A stretch of 64,000 bases of DNA from Gemmatimonadota bacterium (lineage in GTDB: Bacteria > Gemmatimonadota > Gemmatimonadetes > Gemmatimonadales > GWC2-71-9). Every line of letters begins with the position of its first letter. The first letter of the stretch is position 1. The translations under genes were made by a program, and so were the position numbers. The notes beneath the pieces were generated by a model. The model was not told the origin of the DNA, did no database searches, and worked only from the letters and a program-made list of their open reading frames with translations. The stretch lies in NCBI GenBank assembly GCA_016704275.1, contig JADJAK010000008.1, positions 62,001-126,000 of the forward strand. The letters are read 5' to 3'. Of the stretch, positions 56,673 through 64,000 are shown one piece after another.

Positions 56673-58214
56673 TCAGAAGCCACCCGAAGCGGCAGTGCCA
56701 AACGGAAGGTCACGCAAGAGCGCCATGCGGAGGCGCGTCACCTGCAGGTCGCGCGCGGCCTGCGCACGATTCGCCTCGGCCTGCTGCAACTGCAGCCGGG
56801 CCTCCGCCAAGTCGGTCAACGTCGAGAGGCCGTTGCGTACCCGGACCTCGCTGATCGCGTAGGCGCGCGCGGCCTGCTCCGCCGTGCCGGCGCTCGCGGC
56901 CCAGGACGCTTCGGCGCCCTGAAGCTCGAGCTGCAATGACTCCGCTTCGCGCGTCGCCACTTCGGTCGCCTGGCGCAGGCGGAGCGCGGCATCATCCCGC
57001 GCGGCCTCGGCGGCCAGCACGTCGGAACGCAGCGCGCCGCCCGTGAAGAGCGGGACCCGGACGCGCACGGCGACGGTCCAGTCGGTCAGGAAGTTCTTGA
57101 TCCCGAAGACATCGTCGGGGAAGGCGATCTTGGCGTAGTCGCTGCTCAGCGCCAACGACGGCAACCGGGTCCCGCGCGCAGAGGAGAGGTTGCCCGCGCT
57201 GGCGCGCAGCCCGGCTTCGGCCTGGCGCACCGGGGCGCGGTCCATCGCGCCGCCGCTGCCGGCCGCCGCGATCGTCGCGGCGAAGGTCGGCAGGGCGACC
57301 GCACTGGTGTCTCCGAGCGGCGTGACCAGGGAGAGCGTCGTCCCGGCCGGCAGATCGAGCAGTTGCCGCAGCCGGAGCAACGCCTGATCGCGCTGCACCC
57401 GACGCTGAATCACGATCGGGCGCTGGTTGTCGCGTGCCACCGAGGCACGCAGCAGGTCGAACTCGGCGGCGTTGCCGACTTCCCGCGCAAGGCGCGTCTC
57501 GCCGAGCGTGCGCTCGGCCTGAGCCAACGAGGAGTCGGCGATCGCCAGCAACCGCTCCGCCAGCTGCGCATCGAGGTACGCCTGCGCCCCGTCGAGAATT
57601 GCCTTGGCGCGCTCAGCTGCCAGCGCGAGCTCGGCCCGATCGAGGGCGGCATTCGCCGCACCACGCCGACCGGCCAGCGCCGGGTTGTAGATCGTCTGCG
57701 TCGCCGAGAGGCCGAAGTTCCATTGGTTGGCGCGGCCGAACGGCAGATTCGAGAAGTCGAGTCCGCCATTGCCGTTCGCGGTGCAGTCGAGACCGCGCTC
57801 GAGCGAGTCGAGTCGCTCGGCGAGTGGCAGCGCAGGATTGGGGCGGAAGGTCCCGCAATTCGTCGGTGCCGGCGTGGAGTCGTTGCTCCCCGTCGACAAC
57901 CCCGAGAACTGCGTCTTGAGGGTGCGGGTGTAGGCGACGCTGCCGTTCAGCTGCGGCAGATACGCCGACCGCGCCCTCATCTGGCCGGCCTCCGCGCTCC
58001 GCACCGCGGCGCGCGCGATCCCGACCGACTCCGACGCCGAATCCATGCGGGCCAATGCGTCCGCCAACGTCAGGCGCACGGGCTCACCCAATGGGCCAAT
58101 GCTGGCCTTGGGTTGGGGCGACGCATGCGTCGCCCCTACCGTCGCCCGCGCCTGCGCCCCCATAGGCCCCGCCCCGACGATCATCGCCCCCACCACCACC
58201 CACGCCCCCCTCAC
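56673..58214 (-). CDS. TolC-family outer-membrane channel
   Basis: 513 aa from a GTG at 58214 that overlaps the tetR stop (GTGA). The signal peptide core VVVGAMIVGAGPMGAQ is followed by an N-terminal linker whose residues GATHASP are encoded by a GCATGC palindrome. Then come two OEP repeats (SAYLPQLNGSVAYTR, FGLSATQTIYNPALAG, VRVRVPLFTGGALRSDV, NGLSTLTDLAEARLQLQQ). A Cys pair (NCGTFRP, LDCTANG) lies in an extended loop. Outer-membrane exit duct of the second RND pump. Confidence 0.92.
   Translation of the reverse strand: MRGAWVVVGAMIVGAGPMGAQARATVGATHASPQPKASIGPLGEPVRLTLADALARMDSASESVGIARAAVRSAEAGQMRARSAYLPQLNGSVAYTRTLKTQFSGLSTGSNDSTPAPTNCGTFRPNPALPLAERLDSLERGLDCTANGNGGLDFSNLPFGRANQWNFGLSATQTIYNPALAGRRGAANAALDRAELALAAERAKAILDGAQAYLDAQLAERLLAIADSSLAQAERTLGETRLAREVGNAAEFDLLRASVARDNQRPIVIQRRVQRDQALLRLRQLLDLPAGTTLSLVTPLGDTSAVALPTFAATIAAAGSGGAMDRAPVRQAEAGLRASAGNLSSARGTRLPSLALSSDYAKIAFPDDVFGIKNFLTDWTVAVRVRVPLFTGGALRSDVLAAEAARDDAALRLRQATEVATREAESLQLELQGAEASWAASAGTAEQAARAYAISEVRVRNGLSTLTDLAEARLQLQQAEANRAQAARDLQVTRLRMALLRDLPFGTAASGGF
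58116..58135. repeat. GCATGC-centred palindrome, copy 8, inside tolC
   Basis: Perfect 20-bp palindrome within the coding sequence of the 56673 tolC, just after the signal peptide, with a partial second half (ctaccgtcgcccgcg) as at copy 7. Because the signal peptide is upstream of it, the repeat must be translated. Confidence 0.88.
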
Positions 58215-58783
58215 GCCGTCACCCCCAGCGCGCGCGTCATCAGGTCGACGAAAGCCTCGATCGTCACGGGCGCCGTCATGCCACCGCACGACGGCACCAC
58301 GTCGCGGGTGATTCCATCCAGAAAGATTGCATTCATCAGCATTACGGTCGCCCCTTCGAGCGACCCCTCGTCAGCGATCAGTCCACGCGCACGCGCCTTC
58401 GTGAGATACCCCACCATCTGTTCCATCGCCCGCATCGCCCCCTCGCAACTCACCGGGGCCACCTCGGGATGCTCCTCGAACTCGGCCAGCGCCGTCCGGA
58501 TCAGCTTGCGCTGCCCCAGGACATGCGCATGAACCGCCATGGCCCACGACAACAACTCCTCCCGCACCTGCCCCGGCTCCTCCGGGAGGATTGCCAACGG
58601 TCCCACGGTGGCCGCGGACTCGATGGCCTCGCGGAGCAGGACCTCCTTCGACCCGAAGTGCCGGAAGACGGTCACTTCGTTGACCCCGGCCGCCTCGGCG
58701 ATCCGGCGGGTGGTCGTGCCGCGCCAGCCATGTTCGGCAAAGAGCTGGGCGGTGACTTCGAGCAGCGATGATCTGATGTCCAT
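58211..58783 (-). CDS. TetR/AcrR-family repressor of the efflux operon
   Basis: 190 aa. N-terminal TetR HTH (about 8-55): AQLFAEHGWRGTTTRRIAEA then GVNEVTVFRHFGSKEVLL. The C-terminal ligand domain is all-helical (VREELLSWAMAVHAHVLGQR). It is the first gene of tetR-tolC-mfp-rnd. An imperfect palindrome in its own promoter suggests autoregulation and control of the whole operon, relieved by a pump substrate. Its ATG is six bases from the predicted -10. Confidence 0.93.
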   Translation of the reverse strand: MDIRSSLLEVTAQLFAEHGWRGTTTRRIAEAAGVNEVTVFRHFGSKEVLLREAIESAATVGPLAILPEEPGQVREELLSWAMAVHAHVLGQRKLIRTALAEFEEHPEVAPVSCEGAMRAMEQMVGYLTKARARGLIADEGSLEGATVMLMNAIFLDGITRDVVPSCGGMTAPVTIEAFVDLMTRALGVTA

Positions 58784-58789
58784 GAGACG

Positions 58790-58818
58790 ATATTACCTAA
58801 CAACGTTCAACGTAGCAA
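58790..58818 (-). promoter_or_regulatory. Promoter/operator of the tetR-tolC-mfp-rnd operon
   Basis: On the minus strand: -35 TTGCTA (58818-58813), 17-bp spacer, -10 TAATAT (58795-58790), then six bases to the ATG at 58783, so a leaderless transcript is predicted. The spacer and -35 contain the palindrome ctacgttGaacgttg (6 of 7 arm positions complementary), a good TetR-type operator. The geometry equals that at 30676-30704. Confidence 0.72.
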
Positions 58819-58901
58819 GTACCCACTTGCACGCCGGAGCCAGATCGACGTTCGGGCAATTCGGGGACGGGTACTCAATTGTTTCATAGTGCACCGAAAC
58901 A

Positions 58902-59011
58902 GCGGTGACCGGTAACCAGTGACCTCTCCCCCGGAACACCCCTGGTCACGGGTTACAGGTCACAGGTCACTTGATCGCTGTCCGCCGTTCGCGGTTCGCC
59001 GTTCGCTGTTA
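58902..59011. repeat. Heptamer arrays in the divergent efflux/ligase-cluster gap
   Basis: Units ggtgacc/ggtaacc/agtgacc (58902-58924) face inverted ggtcacg/ggttaca/ggtcaca units (58941-58970) across a 16-bp centre, then the word changes to ccgttcg/cggttcg/ccgttcg (58984-59008). The array ends about 37 bp before the start of the 59048 gene. Confidence 0.85.
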
Positions 59012-59047
59012 CTTTCTCTCTTCACCCTCAACGCCGGACCCGACAGG

Positions 59048-59773
59048 ATGTGGCAGCGTACCACCCACCGCTGGGAGAGCCCGAACCTCCTGGGGCGGTC
59101 GATGGAACTCGTGGTGCATGGCCATGCCGGGGCGCGCGTGCTGGTCTTTCCGACCTCGATGGGACGGTTCCACGAATGGGAAGACCAGGGGATGGCGCAG
59201 CTGCTCGCCGATCAGCTCTCGGCGGGCCATCTGCAGTTGATCTGCGTCGCGTCGGTCGACGCCGAGAGCTGGTACGACGATCACGCGCACCCGCACCATC
59301 AGGCCGTGTGGCACGCGCGCTATGACGCGTATCTGCGCGACGAAGTGGTGCCCTTCACCCTGGTCAGCAATCCGAATCCGTTTCTGATCACGATGGGGGC
59401 GTCCTTCGGCGCCTACCACGCGCTGGCGTTCGGCTGCCGCTATCCGCATCTCGTCAGTCGCGTCCTGGCGATGAGCGGCCTGGTCGACATCAAGCGGCTC
59501 ACGCACGGCTACTCGGACGACCTGGTGTACGCGTACAATCCCGCCGACTTCATGCGGCACGAGCATGACCCGGCGCGCCTCGAGGCCTTCCGCCGGATGG
59601 ACATCATCCTGGCCGTGGGGCGCGACGACCCGCTGCGTCCCGGCAACGAGGCATTCTCCCGCGTCCTCTGGGAGCGCGGGATCGGCAACGCCCTCCGTCT
59701 CTGGGACGGCTGGGCACACGATTGGCCCTGGTGGAAGCAGATGGTGCGACTCTACATCGGTGGACACGACTGA
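59048..59773 (+). CDS. Esterase (PF00756-like), first gene of the amide-ligase cluster
   Basis: 241 aa, no signal peptide. Alpha/beta hydrolase with nucleophile Ser119 in MGASFGAYHAL, acid Asp193 or Asp194 in AVGRDDPLRPGNE and catalytic His224 in WDGWAHDWPWW. The C-terminal WAHDWPWW motif is characteristic of a cytoplasmic esterase subgroup found beside ATP-grasp ligases. ATG 59048 is chosen by homology; upstream in-frame DNA is repeat sequence. Its place ahead of three amide ligases suggests it removes or transfers an acyl group of the product. Confidence 0.87.
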   Translation: MWQRTTHRWESPNLLGRSMELVVHGHAGARVLVFPTSMGRFHEWEDQGMAQLLADQLSAGHLQLICVASVDAESWYDDHAHPHHQAVWHARYDAYLRDEVVPFTLVSNPNPFLITMGASFGAYHALAFGCRYPHLVSRVLAMSGLVDIKRLTHGYSDDLVYAYNPADFMRHEHDPARLEAFRRMDIILAVGRDDPLRPGNEAFSRVLWERGIGNALRLWDGWAHDWPWWKQMVRLYIGGHD

Positions 59774-59780
59774 GGTTGTC

Positions 59781-60737
59781 ATGAGCAAGGAATCGCAGGC
59801 CGGCCCGAAGCGCATCGGACTCCTGGTGGGACGCGAGTGGTCGTGGCCCCCCGCCTTCATCGAGGAAGTGAATCGGCGCGACGCCGGCGTGGTGGCGGAG
59901 TTCGTCACGCTCGGTGGGCCGACCCTCGACGACGTCATCCCCTGGGACGTGGTCGTCGACCGCATCTCCCACGAGGTGCCGTTCTATCGCACCTGGCTCA
60001 AGCACGCCGCGACGCGGGGCGTAAAGGTGATCAACAATCCCTTCATGTGGACCGCCGACGACAAGTTCTTCGGCGCGACCCTCGCCGAGGCGAACGACAT
60101 TCGCTCGCCCAAGACGATCCTGCTGCCGAACAAGGACTACGTCCCCGGCATCAAGCACGACGAATCGCTGCGCAACCTCGAGTATCCGCTCGACTGGCAG
60201 GGGATCATCGACCACATCGGCCTCCCCTGCATCCTCAAGGATGCCCACGGCGGCGGCTGGCGCGACGTCTACGTCTGCCACACCCTCGACGAACTGCTCT
60301 ATCACTACGACCGCTGCGGCATGCTGACGATGATCGTGCAGGAGTTCATCGTCTGGGAGGAGTTCATCCGCTGCCTCTGCATCGGCCGCGAGCATGTCCT
60401 GGTGATGAAGTACGACCCGAAGGAGCGGAAGTACCACGTCGGCGAGTTCCTCGAGCCCGAGATGAAGGAGACGATCATCAAGCAGGTGCGGAAGCTCTGC
60501 CGCGCCCTCGGCTACGACATGAACTCGATCGAATTCGCCATCCGCGACGGCGTCCCCTACGCCATCGACTTCATGAATCCGGCGCCGGACTTCGACATCA
60601 ACTCGCTCACGCCGACCCACTTCGAGTGGGCCGTGCAGACGATGGCTGACGTGACGATCGCGCTGGCCCTCGAGGAGCGGGTCGCCCCGAAGCCGAAGGC
60701 GAAGCACCTCTTCGCCGGACACGAGCGCACGGGATGA
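59781..60737 (+). CDS. RimK-like ATP-grasp ligase
   Basis: 318 aa. ATP-grasp elements: N-terminal Rossmann-like part (GLLVGREWSWPPAFIEEVN), the nucleotide-binding Lys and Gly loop CILKDAHGGGWRDVY, IVQEFIVWEEFIRC, and metal-binding Glu/Asp/Asn in NSIEFAIRDGVPYAIDFMNP. Such enzymes activate a carboxylate as acyl-phosphate and join it to an amine or thiol. GAGG lies five bases before the ATG, and the stop overlaps the next gene in an ATGA. The substrate is unknown. Confidence 0.88.
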   Translation: MSKESQAGPKRIGLLVGREWSWPPAFIEEVNRRDAGVVAEFVTLGGPTLDDVIPWDVVVDRISHEVPFYRTWLKHAATRGVKVINNPFMWTADDKFFGATLAEANDIRSPKTILLPNKDYVPGIKHDESLRNLEYPLDWQGIIDHIGLPCILKDAHGGGWRDVYVCHTLDELLYHYDRCGMLTMIVQEFIVWEEFIRCLCIGREHVLVMKYDPKERKYHVGEFLEPEMKETIIKQVRKLCRALGYDMNSIEFAIRDGVPYAIDFMNPAPDFDINSLTPTHFEWAVQTMADVTIALALEERVAPKPKAKHLFAGHERTG

Positions 60738-62086
60738 GCCAGCACGCGGTCGCCGCCTACCATGACGGTCTCGACGACGGACTCGCCCGCGAGTCGTCGG
60801 AGTGGCTGACCGCGCGCCAGCGCGACATCGGCCTGACCTTCGGCGAGCGGCCGCTCTGCACCGTCATTCGGCCGCGCTTCCTGAGTCCCGCCGAATACGA
60901 CACGCTCCGCACCGCGTCGGCCTCGCTGCTCGGCGCCTTCCGCCACGCCGGTGCGATGGCGCAGGACGACGACGCCTTCCGCGCGCAGTTCCGGCTCGCC
61001 GACTGGGAGGAGCAGCTCCTCGCCACCGCACCCCGGCTCCATGTGGCGGCGCCCCTCTCGCGCCTCGACGCCTTCATCGACCCGGTGAGCGGCATCGCCC
61101 GGATCACCGAATACAACGGCGAGACCCCGGCCGGCACCGGCTACACCGATGCGCTGGCCGAGCTCTTCCTCGCGCTGCCGGCGATGCGCCCCTTCCTCGA
61201 GCACTGGGTGGTGCGCCCGCTCCCCGCGATGGGGCACGTGCACAACGTCCTGCTCGAGAGCTGGCATCGTTTCCGCGGCGTGCGCACCGTGCCGAGCATC
61301 GCCATCGTGGACTGGGACGACGTCCCGACCCAGGCCGAGTTCCGGATCTGCCTCGACTATTTCCGCGCGATGGGTGTCCCCTGCCGGATCACGACACCGG
61401 AGGCGCTGCGCTACGAGGGCGGCAAGCTCAAGGACGCCGATGGCACGGTGATCGACCTGATCTACAAGCGCGTCCTGCTGCATGAGTTGATCGCCGAGGG
61501 CGGACTCGAGCATCCGATGGTGCGCGCCGTGGCCGACGGCGCGGTCTGCATGGTGAATCCGTTCGCCTGCAAGCCGCTGCACAAGAAGGCCTCGCTCGCC
61601 GTGCTCTCCGACGAACGCAATGCCGGCCGCTTCTCCGGGGCCGAGCAGGCCGCCATCGCCACGCACGTCCCCTGGACCCGCGTGGTCGAGGAGCGGAAGA
61701 CGGTGATCGACGGAACCGCCATCGATCTCCTCCCCTGGATGCTCCGGGAGCGCGAGTCGCTCGTCCTCAAGCCGAACGACGACTACGGCGGCACCGGCAT
61801 CGTCCTCGGCTGGGAAGTCGACGACACCACCTGGCACGCCGCTGTCGCGCGCGCCGTGGCGGAGCCGTACGTCGTGCAGCGCCGGATCGCCCTGCCGAGC
61901 GAGCCGTTCCCCGCCATCCACGAGGGCGCGCTCCACGTCGAGGATCGGATCGTCGACACCGCGCCGTTCTGCTGGCACGGCGCGTTCATGGACGGCTGCC
62001 TCACCCGCATCTCGACCTCGACCCTGGTGAACGTCACCGCCGGTGGCGGCTCCACCATTCCCACCTTCGTCGTGGAGCCCCGATGA
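60734..62086 (+). CDS. Circularly permuted type-2 ATP-grasp protein
   Basis: 450 aa. The catalytic metal segment lies N-terminal (ARITEYNGETPAGTGY) and the ATP-binding Lys segment C-terminal (LVLKPNDDYGGTGIVLGW), the permuted order of CP_ATP-grasp proteins related to glutathionylspermidine synthase-type ligases. Other landmarks: DLIYKRVLLHELI, MVNPFACKPLHKKASLAVLS. Likely an amide ligase working on the same metabolite as its neighbours. ATGA overlaps at both ends show strict coupling to the flanking genes. Confidence 0.87.
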   Translation: MSQHAVAAYHDGLDDGLARESSEWLTARQRDIGLTFGERPLCTVIRPRFLSPAEYDTLRTASASLLGAFRHAGAMAQDDDAFRAQFRLADWEEQLLATAPRLHVAAPLSRLDAFIDPVSGIARITEYNGETPAGTGYTDALAELFLALPAMRPFLEHWVVRPLPAMGHVHNVLLESWHRFRGVRTVPSIAIVDWDDVPTQAEFRICLDYFRAMGVPCRITTPEALRYEGGKLKDADGTVIDLIYKRVLLHELIAEGGLEHPMVRAVADGAVCMVNPFACKPLHKKASLAVLSDERNAGRFSGAEQAAIATHVPWTRVVEERKTVIDGTAIDLLPWMLRERESLVLKPNDDYGGTGIVLGWEVDDTTWHAAVARAVAEPYVVQRRIALPSEPFPAIHEGALHVEDRIVDTAPFCWHGAFMDGCLTRISTSTLVNVTAGGGSTIPTFVVEPR

Positions 62087-63195
62087 TCATGAAGCAGCCG
62101 TCGTTCACGATCGGCATCGAGGAGGAGTACCAGATCATCGATCCGGTGACTCGCGAGCTGAAGAGCTACATCACCGAGATGCTCAAGGCCGACTCCGCGA
62201 TCCTCCGCGAGATCAAGCCGGAGTTGCACCAGTCGATGGTCGAGGTCGGCACCCAGGTCTGCCACACCCCGGCGGAGGCGCGTGCGGAAATCGTCCGGCT
62301 CCGCGGCATGGTGATGGACCTCGCCGCGAAGAATGGCCTGGTGATCGCCGCCGCCGGCACGCACCCCTTCTCGAAGTGGATGGATCAGGAGATCACGCCG
62401 CTCGATCGCTACGTCGGCGTGAAGGAGGACCTGCAGGACCTCGCGCAGCGGCTGCTGATCTTCGGCACCCACGTGCACATCGGCATCGAGGACCGCGAGT
62501 TCCTCATCGACGCGATGAACGTCTGCCGCTATTTCCTGCCGCACGTCCTCGCGCTCTCGACCTCGTCGCCGTTCTGGTTCGGCCGCAACACCGGCCTCAA
62601 GAGCTACCGCAGCATCGTCTTCCGCAACTTCCCGCGCACCGGCATCCCGCGCACCATGGAATCGTGGAACGACTTCGAGTCGCTGGTCAACCTGTCGGTC
62701 AAGACCAACTCGATCCCCAACGCCTCCAAGATCTGGTGGGACGTGCGGCCGAGCTGGAGCTACCCGACGCTCGAGTTCCGGATCTGCGACATCTGCACCC
62801 GCGTCGACGAGGCCGTCTGCATCGGCGCCATCTTCCAGGCGATCTGCTTCAAGCTCTGGAAGCTGCGCCGCGACAACCTGACCTTCCGCCAGTACTCGGT
62901 GCACTTCATCGAGGAGAACAAGTGGCGGGCCATCCGCTATGGCCTCGAAGGGAAGCTGATCGACCTCGGCAAGGGCGAGGAGTTCCCCGCCCGCGACCTG
63001 ATCCGCGAGCTGATCGAGTGGTTCCTCGATGACGTCCTCGACGAGCTCGGCTCCCGGAAGGAGGTCGAATACGCCTACAAGATCCTCAACGAGGGGACCT
63101 CGGCGGACCGCCAGCTGGCGACGTGGCGCGAAACTGGCAATCTTCACGACGTGGTGGATCGCCTCGTGGCAGAAACAGCGGAAGGAGTGCGGTAG
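62083..63195 (+). CDS. YbdK-type carboxylate-amine ligase (GCS2 family)
   Basis: 370 aa, glutamate-cysteine ligase type 2 fold. Hallmarks: FTIGIEEEYQIIDPVTREL, LHQSMVEVGTQVC, AAAGTHPFSKW, GTHVHIGIEDRE and TLEFRICDICTRVDE. The YbdK/COG2170 group makes gamma-glutamyl-type amides; in vitro YbdK has weak gamma-glutamylcysteine synthetase activity, but the physiological substrate is generally unknown. Third ligase of the cluster; its TAG abuts the ATG of the amidotransferase gene. Confidence 0.92.
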   Translation: MIMKQPSFTIGIEEEYQIIDPVTRELKSYITEMLKADSAILREIKPELHQSMVEVGTQVCHTPAEARAEIVRLRGMVMDLAAKNGLVIAAAGTHPFSKWMDQEITPLDRYVGVKEDLQDLAQRLLIFGTHVHIGIEDREFLIDAMNVCRYFLPHVLALSTSSPFWFGRNTGLKSYRSIVFRNFPRTGIPRTMESWNDFESLVNLSVKTNSIPNASKIWWDVRPSWSYPTLEFRICDICTRVDEAVCIGAIFQAICFKLWKLRRDNLTFRQYSVHFIEENKWRAIRYGLEGKLIDLGKGEEFPARDLIRELIEWFLDDVLDELGSRKEVEYAYKILNEGTSADRQLATWRETGNLHDVVDRLVAETAEGVR

Positions 63196-63960
63196 ATGGC
63201 CCGGACCAGGCCCCTCATCGGGGTGACAACGCAGACCCTGCACGCCATCGACGGCATCCCCCAGGACCTCCCCGTCTCCTGGGTGATGAACCAGCGCTAT
63301 GTCCACGCCGTGATGGCGGCGGGCGGCGTCCCCGTGCTGATCCCGCTGCTGGCCGAGGACCCGGCCACCCTGCGGGCCATTTACGAGCGGATCGACGGCG
63401 TGCTGATTCCTGGCGGCGTCGACATCGACCCCGCCTACTACCGCACCCCGCGCCACGAGAAGCTCGGCCGCCTCGACCCCGCCCGTGACACCTCCGAATT
63501 GGTGATCGCCCGCTGGGCCGTCAAGGACGCCAAGCCGCTCCTCGGCCTCTGCCGCGGTCTGCAAGTGCTCAACGTCGCGCTCGGCGGCTCCCTCTGGCAG
63601 GACCTCGCCGAGGAACGCCCCGAGTCACTCAAGCACGACTTCTTCCCGACGGCCGGCTGGGCCCGCGAACACCGCGCCCACGACGTCGAAGTCCGCGGCG
63701 ATTCCCGCCTCGGCGAAGCCCTCGGGCACGGCGCCGTGTCGGTGAATTCGATGCACCATCAGGGCATTCGCACCCTCGGCTACAACCTGGTCGCCACCGC
63801 CACGGCCCCCGACGGCCTCATCGAGGCCGCCGAAGCCACGGAAGGCTTCGCCGTCGGCGTCCAGTGGCACCCCGAAATGTTCGAAGGCGGTGACGCCGGC
63901 GTCGGCCGCCTCTTCGAGGCCTTCGTCGATGCGGCGAATGGGAGCAGCAGACTGGCGTAG
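63196..63960 (+). CDS. Class I glutamine amidotransferase-like gamma-glutamyl hydrolase (peptidase C26)
   Basis: 254 aa. C26 fold as in PuuD: GVLIPGGVDIDPAYY, nucleophile Cys119 in LGLCRGLQVLNVALGGSLWQDL (split motif LGLCRG), NSMHHQGIRTLG and His225/Glu227 in GVQWHPEMFE. Enzymes of this group hydrolyse gamma-glutamyl amides such as gamma-glutamyl-GABA. In this cluster it may remove a gamma-glutamyl protecting group added by the YbdK-type ligase. Last gene; a heptamer array follows its stop codon. Confidence 0.92.
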   Translation: MARTRPLIGVTTQTLHAIDGIPQDLPVSWVMNQRYVHAVMAAGGVPVLIPLLAEDPATLRAIYERIDGVLIPGGVDIDPAYYRTPRHEKLGRLDPARDTSELVIARWAVKDAKPLLGLCRGLQVLNVALGGSLWQDLAEERPESLKHDFFPTAGWAREHRAHDVEVRGDSRLGEALGHGAVSVNSMHHQGIRTLGYNLVATATAPDGLIEAAEATEGFAVGVQWHPEMFEGGDAGVGRLFEAFVDAANGSSRLA

Positions 63961-63963
63961 CTC

Positions 63964-63995
63964 GAGAAGCGAGAAGCGAGAAGCGAGAAGCGTGG
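63964..63995. repeat. Heptamer array (GCGAGAA), 3' end of the ligase cluster
   Basis: Four units of gagaagc followed by gtggcccag at the window edge, identical in word and continuation to 24503-24540. The other half of the element presumably lies beyond the window. Confidence 0.85.
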
Positions 63996-64000
63996 CCCAG

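Overview
The window is a compact (no gene-free gap above 300 bp), very GC-rich, Gram-negative-type chromosomal segment. It has outer-membrane proteins, TolC/RND efflux, a TonB-type receptor, lipoproteins, and many secreted hydrolases whose signal peptides end in a 'PLxA-Q' pattern. The gene content, the amidohydrolase-rich secretome and that pattern fit Gemmatimonadota best; this is inference, as no rRNA or other marker gene is present. No tRNA, rRNA, CRISPR array, transposase or prophage gene was seen.

Layout. 0-5 kb: a truncated beta-propeller-like C-terminus, then a minus-strand operon TPR protein-potA-potB-potC-potD for polyamine-type ABC uptake. 5-9 kb: DUF3224 protein, OsmC peroxidase, small lipoprotein, and a NarL/LiaS-type two-component pair. 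9-24.5 kb: secreted and membrane hydrolases (SGNH lipase, Amidohydro_3 lipoprotein, GH29 fucosidase, a 924-aa phosphodiesterase-M28 peptidase fusion, DUF885 peptidase, DinB protein, beta-lactamase-like serine hydrolase), a hybrid histidine kinase and a DUF2157 membrane pair. 24.6-30.7 kb: RND efflux operon tolC-mfp-rnd-PII-like-DUF2892 behind a near-consensus, apparently leaderless promoter with an inverted-repeat operator. 30.8-36.2 kb: small unknowns, SDF-type symporter, FKBP, NlpC/P60-like protein, TPM/zinc-ribbon protein and a small beta-barrel. 36.2-38.1 kb: a 25-G tract, a TPP riboswitch and thiC. 38.2-42.7 kb: three tandem amidohydrolases, two of which lack the metal ligands. 42.8-52.2 kb: DUF1080 protein, DEAD-box helicase, two nitronate-monooxygenase-like enzymes, and four genes broken by single-base frameshifts (isoprenylcysteine methyltransferase-like, DUF4442, TonB receptor, esterase). 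52.3-58.8 kb: a second efflux operon tetR-tolC-mfp-rnd. 59-64 kb: a tight five-gene cluster of esterase, RimK-like ATP-grasp, circularly permuted ATP-grasp, YbdK/GCS2 ligase and C26 glutamine amidotransferase, which looks like a dedicated amide-bond metabolite pathway.

The intergenic DNA carries two repeat systems. The first is at least 13 arrays of 7-bp tandem repeats with different 7-mer words, often as inverted pairs that fold into long hairpins. The second is eight copies of a 20-bp palindrome centred on GCATGC, one of them inside a tolC reading frame. These repeats, the amide-ligase cluster, the pseudo-amidohydrolase trio and the phosphodiesterase-peptidase fusion are the most unusual things here.
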